A stretch of DNA of 64,000 nucleotides from Codonopsis lanceolata (GCA_013146195.2 CM028377.1:169611824-169675823), one strand, 5' to 3'; positions 43,528 to 55,868 are shown, counted from the first letter of the stretch. Numbers and translations are program-made. The notes: a model not told the origin generated them from the sequence alone.

Positions 43528-46500
43528 TTTTTTTTTAGGGAAGCAGGGCGGCACCTGCGCATATATAAATAAACGGGAAAAAGAGTACAAACATGAGGAG
43601 GGCAACCAGCCTTACCCAACATTGGGGGGGACAAAGGGTCCTGGCCTCTAAAACAGATATGCCAAACGGAAACAAAACCAAAACAAAATAAATCAGCCTT
43701 TGCGATAAGTATAGAGCCCTAACACATCTTGTCGAAGGATCGAGAGGATCTTTCGCGGAAGTTGCTCAATATGAGTATAGCACATGTTACCACGATGAGA
43801 ATACGCCTCAGCAGCAAGGATATCAGCTAACCTATTCCACACTATGTATACATGATTTAAAACAAAACCAATGCTAAGCAACTTACAATCCTCCAACCCA
43901 TAGCTATATCTCCACGGAAATTGACAACTGTCGTTAATACCCATAACAGACACCTTCGAATTTGTCTCCACGGTGACCTTCGAAAAACCATATTCCATAT
44001 ACAACTTAAGCCCATAACGAAGAGCAGCCACTTCAGCATACATATTAGAACCAGTACCCAGGAAGATAGAATAAGCAACCACCAAATTCCCCTCTGTATC
44101 TTGAATAACACCCCCACCCGAACAATCTCCATTTTTTGAAGAACCGTCCGTATTCAATTTAACACCCTCGCTAGGCCTTTCCCAACGTAACCATAAACCC
44201 CGACGCATCTTGACATCTTGAATAGGAATATGAAACGTGGCCAACCGTAGCTTACCAATGTGCCCAGCTGAAGAAGACAACTGAAATACCAAGTTCAAAT
44301 CCTTTAACCAATGGCGAATCTTCCGAACAATGTTCACGGCCAACATAGGGCTGGAATAAAAAATAGCACAACACCGCACTTTCCACAGCTCCCAACAGCC
44401 AAAAAAAAAGATTCCTAATTCATAAGCCCCCAGTTGATTACAATCACTATGACGCGTCTAAGAATCAAACAAATGCCGCAATGAGTGAAAGACCTAAGGC
44501 GTCTGAAAATAAACATAAAGACTACCCCAGACCTCCCTAGCCACTTCAGACCATATAAACAGATGAGGTAAAGATTCACAATCATGAGAATTTTGACAGC
44601 AAACACACTTATAAGCCATCAGGATCCCTTTACTCCTTATTCTCATATCAACAGGAAGAGCACCATGAAAAAGCCTCCAAATAAACCCACTAACCTTTGT
44701 AGGAATCCAAGAACGCCAAATCTTTGAAGCCCAAGGAACTGGAGGACCCCGATTACGAATCAGATCATAGTACAATGCATTCTCAAAATTACTTGATGTT
44801 GAGTTTGAAAAGACCAGCTTGTCTGCAATAGACGAATTAAGACGCACTCATCGAATAACATCATGGTATTGTTCAGGAATAAGAGGGATAAATTCATCAA
44901 TATAGGGCCAAGCATCCTTCACCTGCAGGGATGCATCCATCGGTAAGGGACCATACAAGATATTGCCATACTAGTTATCTGACTAAAACACAATATCCCC
45001 CGACCCAATAACCCATTGAGTGTTATTGCAAAGAGTTTCCAATAGACTGGCCACTGCTTTCCAGCCTTTAGACCCCCCGTTTGATTAATGGAGAGACTCC
45101 TCGTCATATATTTAGACCTCATAAACTTAGTCCATAAACATGTTCCCCTGAAGTGCCACCCAAGCAAGCTTAGCATGAAGAGTTGCCATGACATGTTGCA
45201 ACCACCGTAAACCTAAATTGCATTCCTTAATAGGACGACAGATAGTATCCCAGGATATCCAATACACCCGTCTCTCCCCCTTAGAACTCCACAAAAATGA
45301 AGCAAAGGCTTTCTCAATGCGATTAATAATCATGTTCGGGGACCTTGATAGCAGCTAGAGTATATATGGGAATACTACAAAGGATCGATTTTAGAAGCGT
45401 TAATTTACCTCCAAATGATAACAGTCTAGATTTCCATCCCCCAACTTTATTAGTAATACGCCCCACCAAATCTTCAAAATAAATCCCCTTGGTTCTGCCT
45501 TAAAAAGGGGAACCCCCAAATAAAGTAACGGTAAATGTCTATTAGAACATCCTGCCCAATTTTCGATATCTCTACGCTTCCTTTGAGAACATGTCTGAGA
45601 AGTATAAAACCCACTTTTGGCCAGATTAATGAGTTGTCCCGAAGCAGCCTCGTACATACCCATGATGCGACGAAGACCTTGAATGGATTTTTTGGCCCCA
45701 TTACAAAAGAGAAGCATATCATCGGTGTACAAGAGATGCGAGATAATCACTCCACCACGCCCATGCATATAAGGAATAATCCGGCCAGCCTGAATTTCCA
45801 AATTAATGTTACGAGATAAAATCTCCTGCGCCATCACAAACAGAAGAAGGGATAGGGGATCACCTTGACGAACCCCACAGGAAGAATTGAAGAAACCATA
45901 ACTTTTAGCATTGATGCGCAACGAATACCAATTATTACTTATAAGGTGATATATTAAGGAGCAACTGTCTTCATTGAAACCAAAATATTTAAGAGCCCGA
46001 AGAAGAAAATCCCATTCCACCCTATCGTATGCATTTGACATCTCCAGTTTAAAAATGACATTGCCCCCACGAGTTTTATAATTCAGCCTATGAACTAACT
46101 CCTGAGCCAACATCACATTCTCCTGAATGCCTCTCCCTTTAACAAAGCCAGCATGTTCCAAAGAAATCAAGCTCATGAGCAACAAAGCTATACGACTAGC
46201 CATAATCTTGGAAAGAATTTTGCCAGAAAAATTACAAAGACTAATAGGTCGGAAGTCCCCAAAATCAGCTAACACTTTAATCTTTGGAAGTAGCACTAGC
46301 GTAATGGCAGCAATCCCTCTATGAATCTCAGCCCCACGAAAAAAATCCTGAACCGCCAAAACTATGTCATCTTTTATAATATCCCAACAACCACGATAGA
46401 ACCAACATGTAAAACCATCATTACCTGGAGCACTGTCAGGATTCATGTCCTTGATAGCTTCCCAAATCTCTTCCTTTATAGGGACTCTACAAATAATATC

Positions 46501-47625
46501 ATTATCTTCCCTTTGCAATCCACCCATAGAGTGAGAAAAAAGGTCTTCATTAAGAATATGAGTAGACCGAGATAACAAATCAGAGAAGAAAACAACCGCG
46601 CAATTGCCAATAATATCGTCATCCTCACACCAAGAACCATCTTCATTCTTAATTCTAATAACATTAGATTTCTGCTGATCCTTAATACAAGCATGAAAAA
46701 ATGTCGTGTTACGATCTCCATCTCGAAGCCAACTTTGCCTTGCTTTTTGTTGAAGCAATTCTATATCCCACTGAACACACTGAGAGAGAGCTTGCTTCTC
46801 AGCTTTTAAAGCTTTTTTATCGACACCATTCCCCCATGTTGTAACGCCACTTCAAGCTGCAAAATCGTATCCTGATATTTAGAAATCATCCTCTGAACAT
46901 TTCCAAAAACCGCCCAATTCCAGGTCTTTAATTCCTTTCGAAGAAAATGAAGCTTTTTATGCCAAACTTCCATAGGAGAACCCCCAACGTATCTCTTCCA
47001 TTGATGACCTACAAACCTCAGAAAATCTTGATGATCCAACCACATACGCTAGAACCTAAATGATCTCGTACCCTTTTTAATAGAAGGAAACTCCAATAAC
47101 AATGGGGCATGATCCGAATTGGAACGAGTCAGATGGGTAACTCGAATAACCGGAAGGTTCACCTTATAGGCTCCATTGATAAGGACTCGATCTAGCCGCT
47201 GCCAAATCCTGGCACCATCATGATGGTCATTGCACCAAGTGAAAATATTTCCTTCATAACCAGCATCCTCCAAACATGCTGCATCACAAAATCATTCATA
47301 CTATACAGATCCCACCCATTCCCTCCCAGTTTCTCGAATGTGTGTAAGATCGTATTAAAGTCACCGCCCACAATCCATGGATCTTCATGATTGGCCGCAA
47401 TATCAGAAACATCCTACCAAAGGGCCTGTCTACCACAACGAGTGCAAGGAGCATAGACAAAAGAAACCATGAAGACCATATCATCTTTACATATCCGAAC
47501 CGTCAACTGTTGAGACGAAGCACGAACCAAACTGACTTCTATACCATCCTCCCAAAATAACCAAATGTGTATGTTAATCGGATTGCTATGCAAGCAATTA
47601 GGGTAACGTAATTTCAATTAAGCCC
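43528..47625 (-). mobile_element. LINE retrotransposon, 5'-truncated
   Basis: On the minus strand the element runs from about 47625 to a poly(A) tail seen as a T run at 43528-43536. It contains part of the endonuclease, the full RT, a zf-RVT domain and RNase H. The 5' end starts within the endonuclease, as in most LINE copies. No target duplication was found. Confidence 0.88.
43693..47617 (-). pseudogene. LINE ORF2: endonuclease, reverse transcriptase, zf-RVT, RNase H
   Basis: Endonuclease pieces: 47617-47296 and 47273-47049, the latter with TRSNSDHAPLLLEF, containing the catalytic SDH. RT: a 452-codon frame (46758-45400) with APGNDGFTCWFYRGCW, FRPISLCNF, VKLE-equivalent FKLEMSNAYDRVEWDFL, GVRQGDPLS and LLYTDDMLLFCNG, the active-site (Y/F)xDD. 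zf-RVT: about 44847-44494, with CVCCQNSHDCESLPHLF. RNase H: 44379-43693, with LNTDGSSKNG, YAEVAALRYGL and VETNSKV. The last normally has Asp (ETDS), a catalytic residue lost here. Frames change between segments. This is the enzyme set for target-primed reverse transcription. It is inactive now. Confidence 0.9.
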
Positions 47626-47962
47626 CTCAACTTTATTATTTCTTGATTTTAGCTATAAATTGGTTCATAGATTTCAGTTGACTCCATCAATTGTATCTTT
47701 TTGAACAGCTTTTAACCTGTTTAAACTAAAACAAAAATCTACAAAAACTACAAAATAAAATTATTAAACATTAGTGCATAAAAATACGTAAAAAATAAAA
47801 TCTTTTTGTGAGGGTGACACTATTAACACTCCCCTATAAACCCACAAACTCAAGGAGATTCTAATGAGCGACTCAAAAAGCAACAACATAAATACAAAGA
47901 GATAAGGGTTAGAAATTATTCTAAGTTATAGTCGTTAGTTTGACTCAAATCCTTCCTTTTAA
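47626..47962 (-). other. LARD internal non-coding sequence
   Basis: AT-rich stretch between the LARD ORF stop and the LINE. Nothing recognised. Confidence 0.45.
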
Positions 47963-49321
47963 CTAAGAAGGCATCGCCAGATCACTTAGGAATGCACACA
48001 TTTTTGGTCCATAAAATCCACCATTCATGTAGTGTTTTAATTTTAGTCCATTGAAACCAAACACTTCCTTGGCAAAACTTTCTTTACTCGATGGCCATTT
48101 AATTGATTTAGGGATGAGGAGTTTCACACCTAAATCTTCCAATGTAATCCTTTCCGGATTTTCCACTACTTTTTCTTCAACGCTACATTGCTCGTGCATA
48201 TCTAAAATAGGTTCTTGATTCTCTTCAAGAAAATATGAAGAAGGCGTCCCTAACTCCACATAAGTGTCGAGCGGAGAATCAATTGGAGAATAAATTACAG
48301 TGAAAGTCTCTGAAATTGTTTCAGGTTCTTGAGAACAATGAGGTGGTACGTCAATTTATGGAAAATCTTGCTATTCTAAAATCAACTCATCATCTTCTTT
48401 AATCGGTTCATCTACTACTTCCAATTCTTTTTCCTCATGGGCATCTGTTTTTTCTATATTCCTTGGGGTTGTACCAGATACTCGGTACCATTTATTTAAA
48501 CGCTCTTGCATTATTTCCAGATACCAAGGCTCCTCTCTGCCCCTTTCTATTTCATATTCCCACTTAGCGATTTCCTATTCCATGGGTAACTCATCATCTT
48601 CCGACATCAACTCATTCTCTCGCACTTCTAGTTCTACTTTTTCAATCGGCCCTTCTTCCTCAATACCTTCTATCTCTTCTTCATCTAAAGGTGTTGGATT
48701 ATTTTCTTGATGTTGTTTTTTAAACCTATCTAACTGTTCTACGACATCTGTCAATTTTGCAAGAATTAGCTTTCGATCTCTATTTAATTGCCTATTTACT
48801 TCTAACTCTCACTCATTATAATAAGACGAATACGAAGGAGGTGACTCATTATAATAATTATGCGAGGAAAAAGATGATTAATTGTAATAAGAATGCGACT
48901 CATTATAGTGGGATGAATAAGAAAGAGGTTCATGAACAATTGAAGCTTTCAAAATTGTCTTTTCTTTCTCCTTTGGAGCAGAACTAGATAATTGATCATC
49001 ATTATGCCAGCTATCCATAATTTCTCTAATTTTAGCCACGCTTCTCCAATCTTCCGCAGGTATATAAGGTAAATATGAAGGAGGTGGCTCATTATAGTAG
49101 GACGGATGAGAAGAAGGTCCATTATAAAAGGGCGAATTATAATAGGGTGGCTCATTATAGTTATTATGATAGGGCGGAAAAGATGGTTGATTGTGATAAT
49201 CTCTTTCATAGCTATTAGGAAAAGATGGTTGATTTATTCTAGCATTTTGGTAGGCATATTCATTTGTGACTCTCATAGGTGCGGAATTTTTCATGCCCAA
49301 TTGATAATTATTGTACGCCAT
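47963..49321 (-). pseudogene. LARD ORF of 452 codons, unknown family, five stops
   Basis: One phase runs from ATG 49321 to a stop at 47963, broken by stops at 48878, 48809, 48575, 48371 and 48356 (lowest bases) and by no frameshift. The N-terminal 150 residues are rich in Tyr, Asn, Pro and Ser, with repeats such as YYNEPPPSY. The middle is very acidic (EEEIEGIEEEGPIEKVELE). The C-terminus is ordered-looking and basic (LEDLGVKLLIPKSIKWP, then FNGLKLKHYMNGGFYG). No capsid, zinc knuckle, protease or polymerase motif is visible. It starts 146 bp downstream of the PBS, where gag would normally sit. Function unknown. Confidence 0.75.
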
Positions 49322-49466
49322 TTTCTTAAGATTTGTTTATTTATATTTTTTAAGAGTTTTTTTTTATTTATATTTTTAATTTTCGGAATTAATTTTTTTA
49401 AAGATTTTTTTTTGAAAACAAAAATAATAAAAAGAAAAGCTAAATTAACTAAATCAAAATAACAAA

Positions 49467-49484
49467 TCCCCGGCAACGGCGCCA
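49467..49484 (-). other. Primer binding site of the LARD
   Basis: The minus strand reads tggcgccgttgccgggga, the standard Athila-type PBS, six bases from the LTR end. Confidence 0.9.
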
Positions 49485-49490
49485 AAAACT

Positions 49491-50680
49491 TAATCGTGTC
49501 TTAAATTTATACCTTGCAAGTAAACAAGACTATTGCAGAATAGTTTGGGAAGTAAGGGTCGAACCACAGAGATTTAGATTTGATTAAAGTAAATTTAACT
49601 AATCTAATCAAAATAAAGAAATTAATAACTAATGGAGTTTTTGGTTTTTATAAATTAAATTAACTAGAAAGCAATAAAATAATCTAACTAACAAAGCATG
49701 ATAAATATGAGATAAATCAAGATTTGTAAAACGTCTAGAAATTATGATTCACTTGTATCTACTCTATTGTTCATTTAAATAAAGTATCATTCAATACCTT
49801 GGGTTCGTTCACGAAAGATTGATATAGATTGTCAAATTATAGTTCAGTCTCCATCCCAAATAATTCATCCATTCTATATCCTAAGAACAAGAACATATGG
49901 ATCCTATCTGTCACTTAGGTTATATATATGAACTTGACCCTAACTTATCACTTTCGTGCATCGATAGGTTCAATTTATCATGATGGTGAACCAGTGTACG
50001 ACATATGCATATGGCCGTGCAGTTATCCACACCTCTAGGCCTTTAATGCTTGCGATTCCATTCATTTGGTCAAAGCTAGACAATAAAGGGGATGATAAAC
50101 ATCATGATCAACAAGAATTGAATGAATAAAAATATATTAATGTAGAACAAAAGATTCGATACAAGTTACCTCAAATTCCTAGATTATGGAGTTAGTTCCC
50201 CATAATTGAAAATACAAAACCTTGAACCATTCTTGAAGAATCTTTCTTCATAGACAAAGAAAAATAATACAGAACTTCTCTCCCTTTTTCCTAACCTAAA
50301 GGGATTTATTTATACCTAATTAATCCTACAACGAGAAGGAAAATGAGACACAGTACAATTACAACACTAAAAAGAATTCAAATAGGACTAAAGGAGGACA
50401 TAGGCCGATCCACTATTCCAATTAGGAAGAGAGTCCACGGTTGAATTGGCTTGAGACAGTTGATTTTCAACTTTTATGCGTTCAAGTTTCCAGCATTTGC
50501 ACTTTGGTCCCTGAAGTTCTTCAACTCAGCATAAAGTGCCTATATTTTGTACAATTGTTCCAAAAGTCCCTAAAACTATAAAACAACACTAAAACATATA
50601 TTAGACAACAAAAACCCCGAGAAATAGCATAATTTAAGCCGGAATAATGCCTAATAACTAGGTATAAAACACAGTGATCA
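49491..50680 (-). repeat. 5' LTR of the LARD
   Basis: About 1190 bp. The right end agtgatca is followed by the target duplication gcgct. The left end is taatcgtg where the other LTR has tgatcgtg, one change in the terminal dinucleotide. Confidence 0.85.
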
Positions 50681-53379
50681 GCGCTCGAGTTCTTCAACTC
50701 TTCTGGTGTACTATTTATTAGCTGAGGTCTGTTATCTGGTGGAGCGAGAACGGTAGTCAAGTTCTTCTTGTAGCATGTTGTTCTCGTCCATCAGAACTCG
50801 ATTCATAGACTACAGTTATCTTTCCTCCATGATGGCCAGATCACGTTCGTGCTCGGCTGCCATTCGATCATGCGCTGCTTCGAGAGCTTGATCGTTGAGT
50901 TGTAGCACTGGAGGGTGACCATGACCAAGGTTGAGGGTGATGCTATGAAAGAGCTGGTAGAAAAGTATTGAGTAGAGCCGAACATATTTGTTGCGCTAAG
51001 CCTTCATGTTGATCTTCAGATCGATAGACTCGTGCCTGAATTCTCCAAACTTAGTCCAAACATCCTTTTGAAACTGACGAAGGATGGCGGCATTCCTGGC
51101 AGCAACCCTAGATGATTCAGTGGTAATCTCAGCAGCAGCTGTGGAGATACTTGTTAATTCTCCCAGCCTATTGTAGATGGCATCCAGTCTGCTCAGGATA
51201 TCTGCATTTTTCGGGCAGGACGAAGAAGGATCGAGGTCTACTCGAATGTGCTAAATACCAGTAGATGAGGAGGCATCAGCAGCAGCGGGATGGAAGGGCT
51301 GCTGGAGGGGTGGATTTCTTGAGTTTGAGGTGGAAGAGGAATCGGGTGTGGGGAAGGTATTGGTAGATGAATAGTTGGATTTGGGTGGGGATGAAGGAGG
51401 GGTTGAGGGAATCTCAATATCTGTGTCTGAATGATCACAGATAATTGATGGGGTTGGGAGGGGTTCGGTGGAGAACTAGAAGGAAGGAGGGGATAGGAAA
51501 GGGCTTCTGGTCTCAGAGGGGTAGGTTCTGGTGGGGGGGGGAGTAAGTTTGGTGAAGAGGTCTGTTACCGACGAAAGTTCAAAGATGAACTTCGTAGCAG
51601 CAGAGAAAAGGATAGGGGAAACCAGGTGGTTAGAATGAGAGGAATGGGTTAGTTTCGGTCGGATGGTGTAGTAGGGTTGGTTTGGGTAGGAGGGGCTGAA
51701 GATGGGGTAGATGGGTTTGGTGAGTAGTTGAAGGGGGAAGGAGGTGTTGGAGTTGGTGATTTGATATGCTCCTCCTGAGGACTAGAGTCCTTAAGAGTTA
51801 TGGGCTCCTCCTGAGGGATAGACTCCTCCGGAGGGTTAGGCTCCTCCTGAGTAGATGACTCAGTAGGATTGGTTGTAGAAGGGATAGTTTGTTGGTTGCC
51901 AGCAGACTTCCTTTTCTACCTCAGCGGCTGGATAGGAGATCCAGAGGCTTCATCGATAGAGATGATAGGGTCTGCTGGTGGCTTGGTTGGAATGCCCTTA
52001 CGCAAACGCTTGCGTTTAGGCTTGGGTGAGGGTGATGGTTGGTTAGAAGAGGGTTTGCATTTAGGGGTTTGGGATGGCTGGGGAGAAGAGGTTTGTCCAG
52101 CAACAGCAGAGGAGCTGTCAGCAGACTTTGCATGTCTACTGGCCTTCAGTTCCTTCTGTACCCAGGCTGCTTGAAGCTCTTTTGTTTAAGCTTCTACCCT
52201 GGCCTTGGCATCTTCCTTGGTCTTGGTACGAATGCCAGCCAAGACTTCAACCTCATCTGGCGAGAAACCAGCCTCCTTTCTGGTCTTCGCAACCTTGGCG
52301 CGCTTCCAGATGTTCTCAGACTCTTCTGCCAGCACTCTTGCCTTTTGCAGAAAGTCCCTGTCAGTGGTAGAGGTTTGCTTCTGAACCTTTGCCCAGGCTG
52401 TACAAATAGCTGCACTGGCAGCGTCATACGCATCCATATCGAACCGCATGACCATCATAGGAGTGGGCTCGGTCACCATTTCAGCAGCAATGTTGGGGAG
52501 CCCTCTTTGCAGCCTCCTCTTATTCTCATACTCAACGTACTTGGAGAAGAAAGCGGCTGTTAGCTACTTGTCCTTCTTCACTTTCTTGAGCTCTTTCGGC
52601 TCAACAACATAGTTGATCTCTAGTGTATCCTTTAGCAAGGTGTTGATCAGCCGGACGAAGGGCCTTTTATTGGAAGGGTTGTCCTTTATTGACGCGATGT
52701 AGTTGCGAAGCTTGTTGAAGATGATATCGCCATAGTTAAGGTGAGTCTTCTGGTGGATGGCGCATAAGAGGTTGAGTTGTTGGGAGGTGAAGACGTCATG
52801 GGAGCCGTTCTTAAAGAGCAACGACTTGTCCAGCAGATGACTGGAATAGTAGACGTCTAAGGGAAAGACGTTCCACAACATTTTTCCTTGAGGTTCCCTT
52901 GGGGCATTCGCTCCCCTCATTGCTTCCCAGGCATTGTTAGCCTCAGCAATGGATATCTCACAGTCCCCGCCATAGTGAACTCCAATCACTTTGGATATCA
53001 CCTTGGCAGACAAAGGGAAGGGACGTGCACGAATCCACCCTTGAATAACAGAAGGTGTTTTGGCGTTGATCTCTATTCGCTGGTAAAATTCTTCAGCGAG
53101 GAGGTTGCTGTAGTCTTCGTCGTGAAGAGTGAAGAAGGGGAGGATCTCAGACTCGTTCATATCCTCACACATTTTTGCTCCGGCAGCAAAAGTGCGGACA
53201 GACGCCAAATCAATGCATATACCCGAGAGGTATGTGTTCGTCGGCAGCTCTTGGATAATGTTGTGAGCGGCGGGAAAGAAGGGAAACCCATGAAGGTTGA
53301 TGGAGGGGCTAAGGTGAATGACTTGCTCTGGGTCGAGCACCTTCCTTTTGCCGGAACTAGATTTCGCAGATGATTTACC
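50681..53379 (-). pseudogene. Envelope-like ORF of SIRE copy B (main part)
   Basis: The open part, 53340-52564, has 258 codons resembling the 'putative plant transposon protein' family (PF20167), with GWIRARPFPLSAKVISKVIG and KMLWNVFPLDVYYSSHLLD. The same phase continues after a TAG for 125 codons to a TAA (52186-52188) and further into a Ser/Pro/Lys-rich region with PSPSPKPKRKRLRKG. Then follow a Pro-rich region and, beyond 51240, an increasingly broken coiled-coil part. The position between pol and the 3' LTR, the Pro-rich centre and the C-terminal coiled coil match the env-like gene of SIRE elements. No clear signal peptide or membrane span was seen, so calling it an envelope is by position only. 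Confidence 0.75.
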
Positions 53380-53719
53380 TACAAAAGCAGTTTAAAAATT
53401 AGGGCTTTTCCCATACAGAACAAACAATCAAGGTTTTCATTTTAAGGAAAAATAAAATAAATTTTCAGATAGGAAATTGAAACCCTTGAATGTTTTTAGA
53501 GTTTAAATACAGAGAAACATCAATAGTTAATTCTCAAAGAAATAAGTATTTGAAACACGGAGAAAACCATTTGTTTTAAGGTTTTGAAATAGACAACAAT
53601 GGCGAAAATTGTTAGGATACGCAAAGCGTCCTTTCAGATTCCTCAAAGAAACAACTCAAAAGAAGAAATTTAAACGGTTAATCATGAGAGAAGTATCTAA
53701 CGAGCATTGAAATGCTTAC
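53380..53719 (-). other. Candidate intron upstream of the envelope-like ORF, copy B
   Basis: On the minus strand an ATG (53722-53720) is followed directly by gtaagc, and the ORF is preceded by a T-rich stretch ending ttttgtag. Copy C shows the same layout, with an ATG at 58871 followed by a gtacgc donor. In copy B the phase across the junction is off by one base. Confidence 0.5.
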
Positions 53720-53856
53720 CATTGTCGTTGTAAGGAAAAAGATGCGAAGAACAAGGTAGAAATGAAGCAGTTGCAGAGAAGAACGGGGGGTTTGAGTAGA
53801 GAGAGATTTTTAGAAAGAGAGGGTTTGTGAAAGTTTTGAAAGAGGCGGTTCAAAGT

Positions 53857-53866
53857 CTATTTAAAG
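53857..53866 (-). promoter_or_regulatory. Possible internal TATA-like box, copy B
   Basis: The minus strand reads ctttaaatag about 140 bp before the candidate ATG, followed by a CT-rich leader. Exactly the same ten bases are at 59008-59017 in copy C. Confidence 0.45.
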
Positions 53867-54143
53867 AAGGAGAAAAGTTATTTTAGCGAAAATAGCTTGG
53901 ATGATTGACATGTGCCTTTCATAAAGCTTTTAACTGAAGATATTTTCAAAATAACAGCAAAAAGTGACTTTTTACCCCTTAGCCTTTTTTAGAAAAAACT
54001 TTTACCCTCTACTAAACAGTTGACTGAAATACTAACCTGGTCGTAATGATGTTGAGCTAAAACAACAACGGAGTTAGTAACAATTAATGATTGCTGGTAT
54101 GAAATAACTTTTAGATTTAAACATAAACTTTAAATCGTAGGAT

Positions 54144-54206
54144 CAATCATACCAAGATTTCTCCTTAAATACGCAAACCTGGTAGCATCCAGTGGCTTAG
54201 TGAGAA
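54144..54206 (-). pseudogene. pol: C-terminal end of pol of copy B, cut by copy C
   Basis: The minus strand encodes LTKPLDATRFAYLRRNLGMI, the end of Copia RNase H, matching 59240-59310 of copy C. LTR C starts immediately beyond it. Confidence 0.7.
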
Positions 54207-55470
54207 TGTGGGTCCCAATGAGCACAATAATAAGCTAGAAGGGGGGGGGAGGTTGAATAGCTTATTAACACTTTAAAAACTTTTAAAGTAAGTTCCTTGA
54301 AAGTTACTTGCAATCTATGAAAAGAATCAAGTAGCGGAAGACCTTCAAGAAAATTGTTCCAGGTCTGCCGATAAAGACTACCGGTAGACCTTTTACAGAT
54401 TACTTAAGTTCTGCTGAAATGGATAATATAAACAATGAAACTAAGCAGTTCAAATAATAGACAAACAGTAGGAAATAACACAAGTATTTTGGGATGGTTC
54501 ACACTATAATGAGTGCTACGTCCACCACCAAGGCAGTCAACCTTGGATTTAAATTGTGCACTATGTTTTCCACTTAGATCAATTACAAAGAATATCCCTA
54601 ATGGATCGTGTACAAAATATTGACTTGTGTTTGGGTCTAAGGAATTAAATATCTGTAAAAACAAGATATTTAATTCGTGCAGAAGTATAGTTAATGGAAG
54701 TTAACAACAAGAAGAATAAAGCAATAAGTGTTGAAGAGCAGCTTCTTGTTGTTGACGAGGACTTCTAGATCTGTTGAGGATCTATTGAATGCACTGAACT
54801 GAAAGACTTGGAGTTGTGAAGATTCAGAGCAATTCTTTAAGTGTTCGATTGATTCTGTACAGCTTGTCCTCTGTTCCAGTCTTCAATGGCGATTTAAAGC
54901 AGAGATGCACTTCAAAGATCCGTTGGAGAAGACGAAGACTTCAACTCTATTCATAAATGCATTAAATGCATGGGGTCGATCAAGGATTTTCGTCTTCACG
55001 TTATCTAGAGCATATAATCATTTCGAGATCTTCAAAAGGTGGGCGATTTGGTGTCGATCGAGAGATGAAGCGAGAAAGTAGGGGGACACGCTTTTCGCTT
55101 TCATTGTTCAGACGAAAAGTATTCACGCTCGCTTTTGGAAAGTTGCTTTCGGCGCTTGACATGTCGAGGGAATGACTTGGATTAATTCAAATAATATATG
55201 GAAATAAGTTTGAATTAATCCAGCTAGCTTTGGAGAGGACTCGTAGAAGCGCATCACCGGACACGAGGTCTACCGATCTTAAGCTTTGAGCGGTCTTAGG
55301 TTGAAGGCCGAGAAAGGGTCTTCATTGAACCCGAAAAAGTCCTACAAAAACTATACAAGGCAAAGTTCTATACACGGTTGCCACGCTAATCGATACGCGG
55401 CCCGATTAGCCATCAAGTATAAAACTAATGTAATGTATCGATCGATATAAATTTAACATAAGAATCAACA
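54207..55470 (-). repeat. 3' LTR of SIRE copy C
   Basis: Starts tgtgggtcccaatgagcac on the + strand and ends agaatcaaca, followed by the purine tract. It is very close to LTR A (27279-28573). Confidence 0.9.
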
Positions 55471-55483
55471 ATCTCCTCCTATT
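55471..55483 (-). other. Polypurine tract of copy C
   Basis: The minus strand reads aaataggaggagat before the LTR start tgttgattc. Confidence 0.75.
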
Positions 55484-55868
55484 TATATCCGGTCATCATT
55501 ACTACAAATGAGGGTTTTAAAACAAACTATTTAATAGATAATAGCATGTCCGAGAAAGTTTATATATTAAGTAGTCGGTAGACATGCCTCTATTGAAACG
55601 TAATAACACCTCAAATGCAAGGGACTAATCTAAGTGCATACAAGAATAAGAGAGTCAAAGAACAGCACACAGATTAGCAGCAGTTTAAATAAATTTAAAC
55701 TGAATGTTTAAATTCTAATTTAGATAAACAATAAAGCAGTAAGAATTTAAACACCATAATTTTTGAAAAAGCAAGTAATCATCTGTATTTATAAACAAGA
55801 TGTTTACATTCAACAGAGTTTTCAAAAATAAGATAAATACAAAGGAAAGGGAAGAAAAGATACAAAAG

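Larger units (their letters stand above)
42206..50680 (-). mobile_element. Large non-autonomous LTR retrotransposon (LARD) with Athila-type PBS
   Basis: Direct terminal repeats at 42206-43250 and 49491-50680, flanked by gtgct (42201-42205) and gcgct (50681-50685), a near-perfect 5-bp target duplication inside the envelope-like ORF of copy B. It has a PBS, one long ORF unrelated to recognised gag or pol, and a LINE insertion. No gag capsid, protease, RT or integrase of its own was found. It was probably mobilised by an Athila-like relative, inferred from the PBS. Confidence 0.85.
40482..54206 (-). mobile_element. SIRE-type Copia element, copy B (carries nested insertions)
   Basis: 3' LTR at 40482-41745, polypurine tract, the end of the envelope-like ORF to 42205, then the LARD insertion (42206-50680), then the rest of the envelope-like ORF and its upstream region to 54206, where SIRE copy C interrupts the end of pol. 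The bases before its left end (atgca, 40477-40481) would be the left target-site copy. Its 5' half is not seen. Confidence 0.82.

Noticed and set aside
45535..46575. + strand frames opposite the LINE RT
   Set aside because: Shadows of the 452-codon LINE RT frame on the minus strand.
52039..52563. 174-codon + strand frame
   Set aside because: Antisense to the envelope-like ORF of copy B, whose minus-strand frame is clearly the real one by comparison with copy C.
52888..53373. 161-codon + strand frame
   Set aside because: Antisense shadow of the PF20167-like part of the envelope-like ORF.
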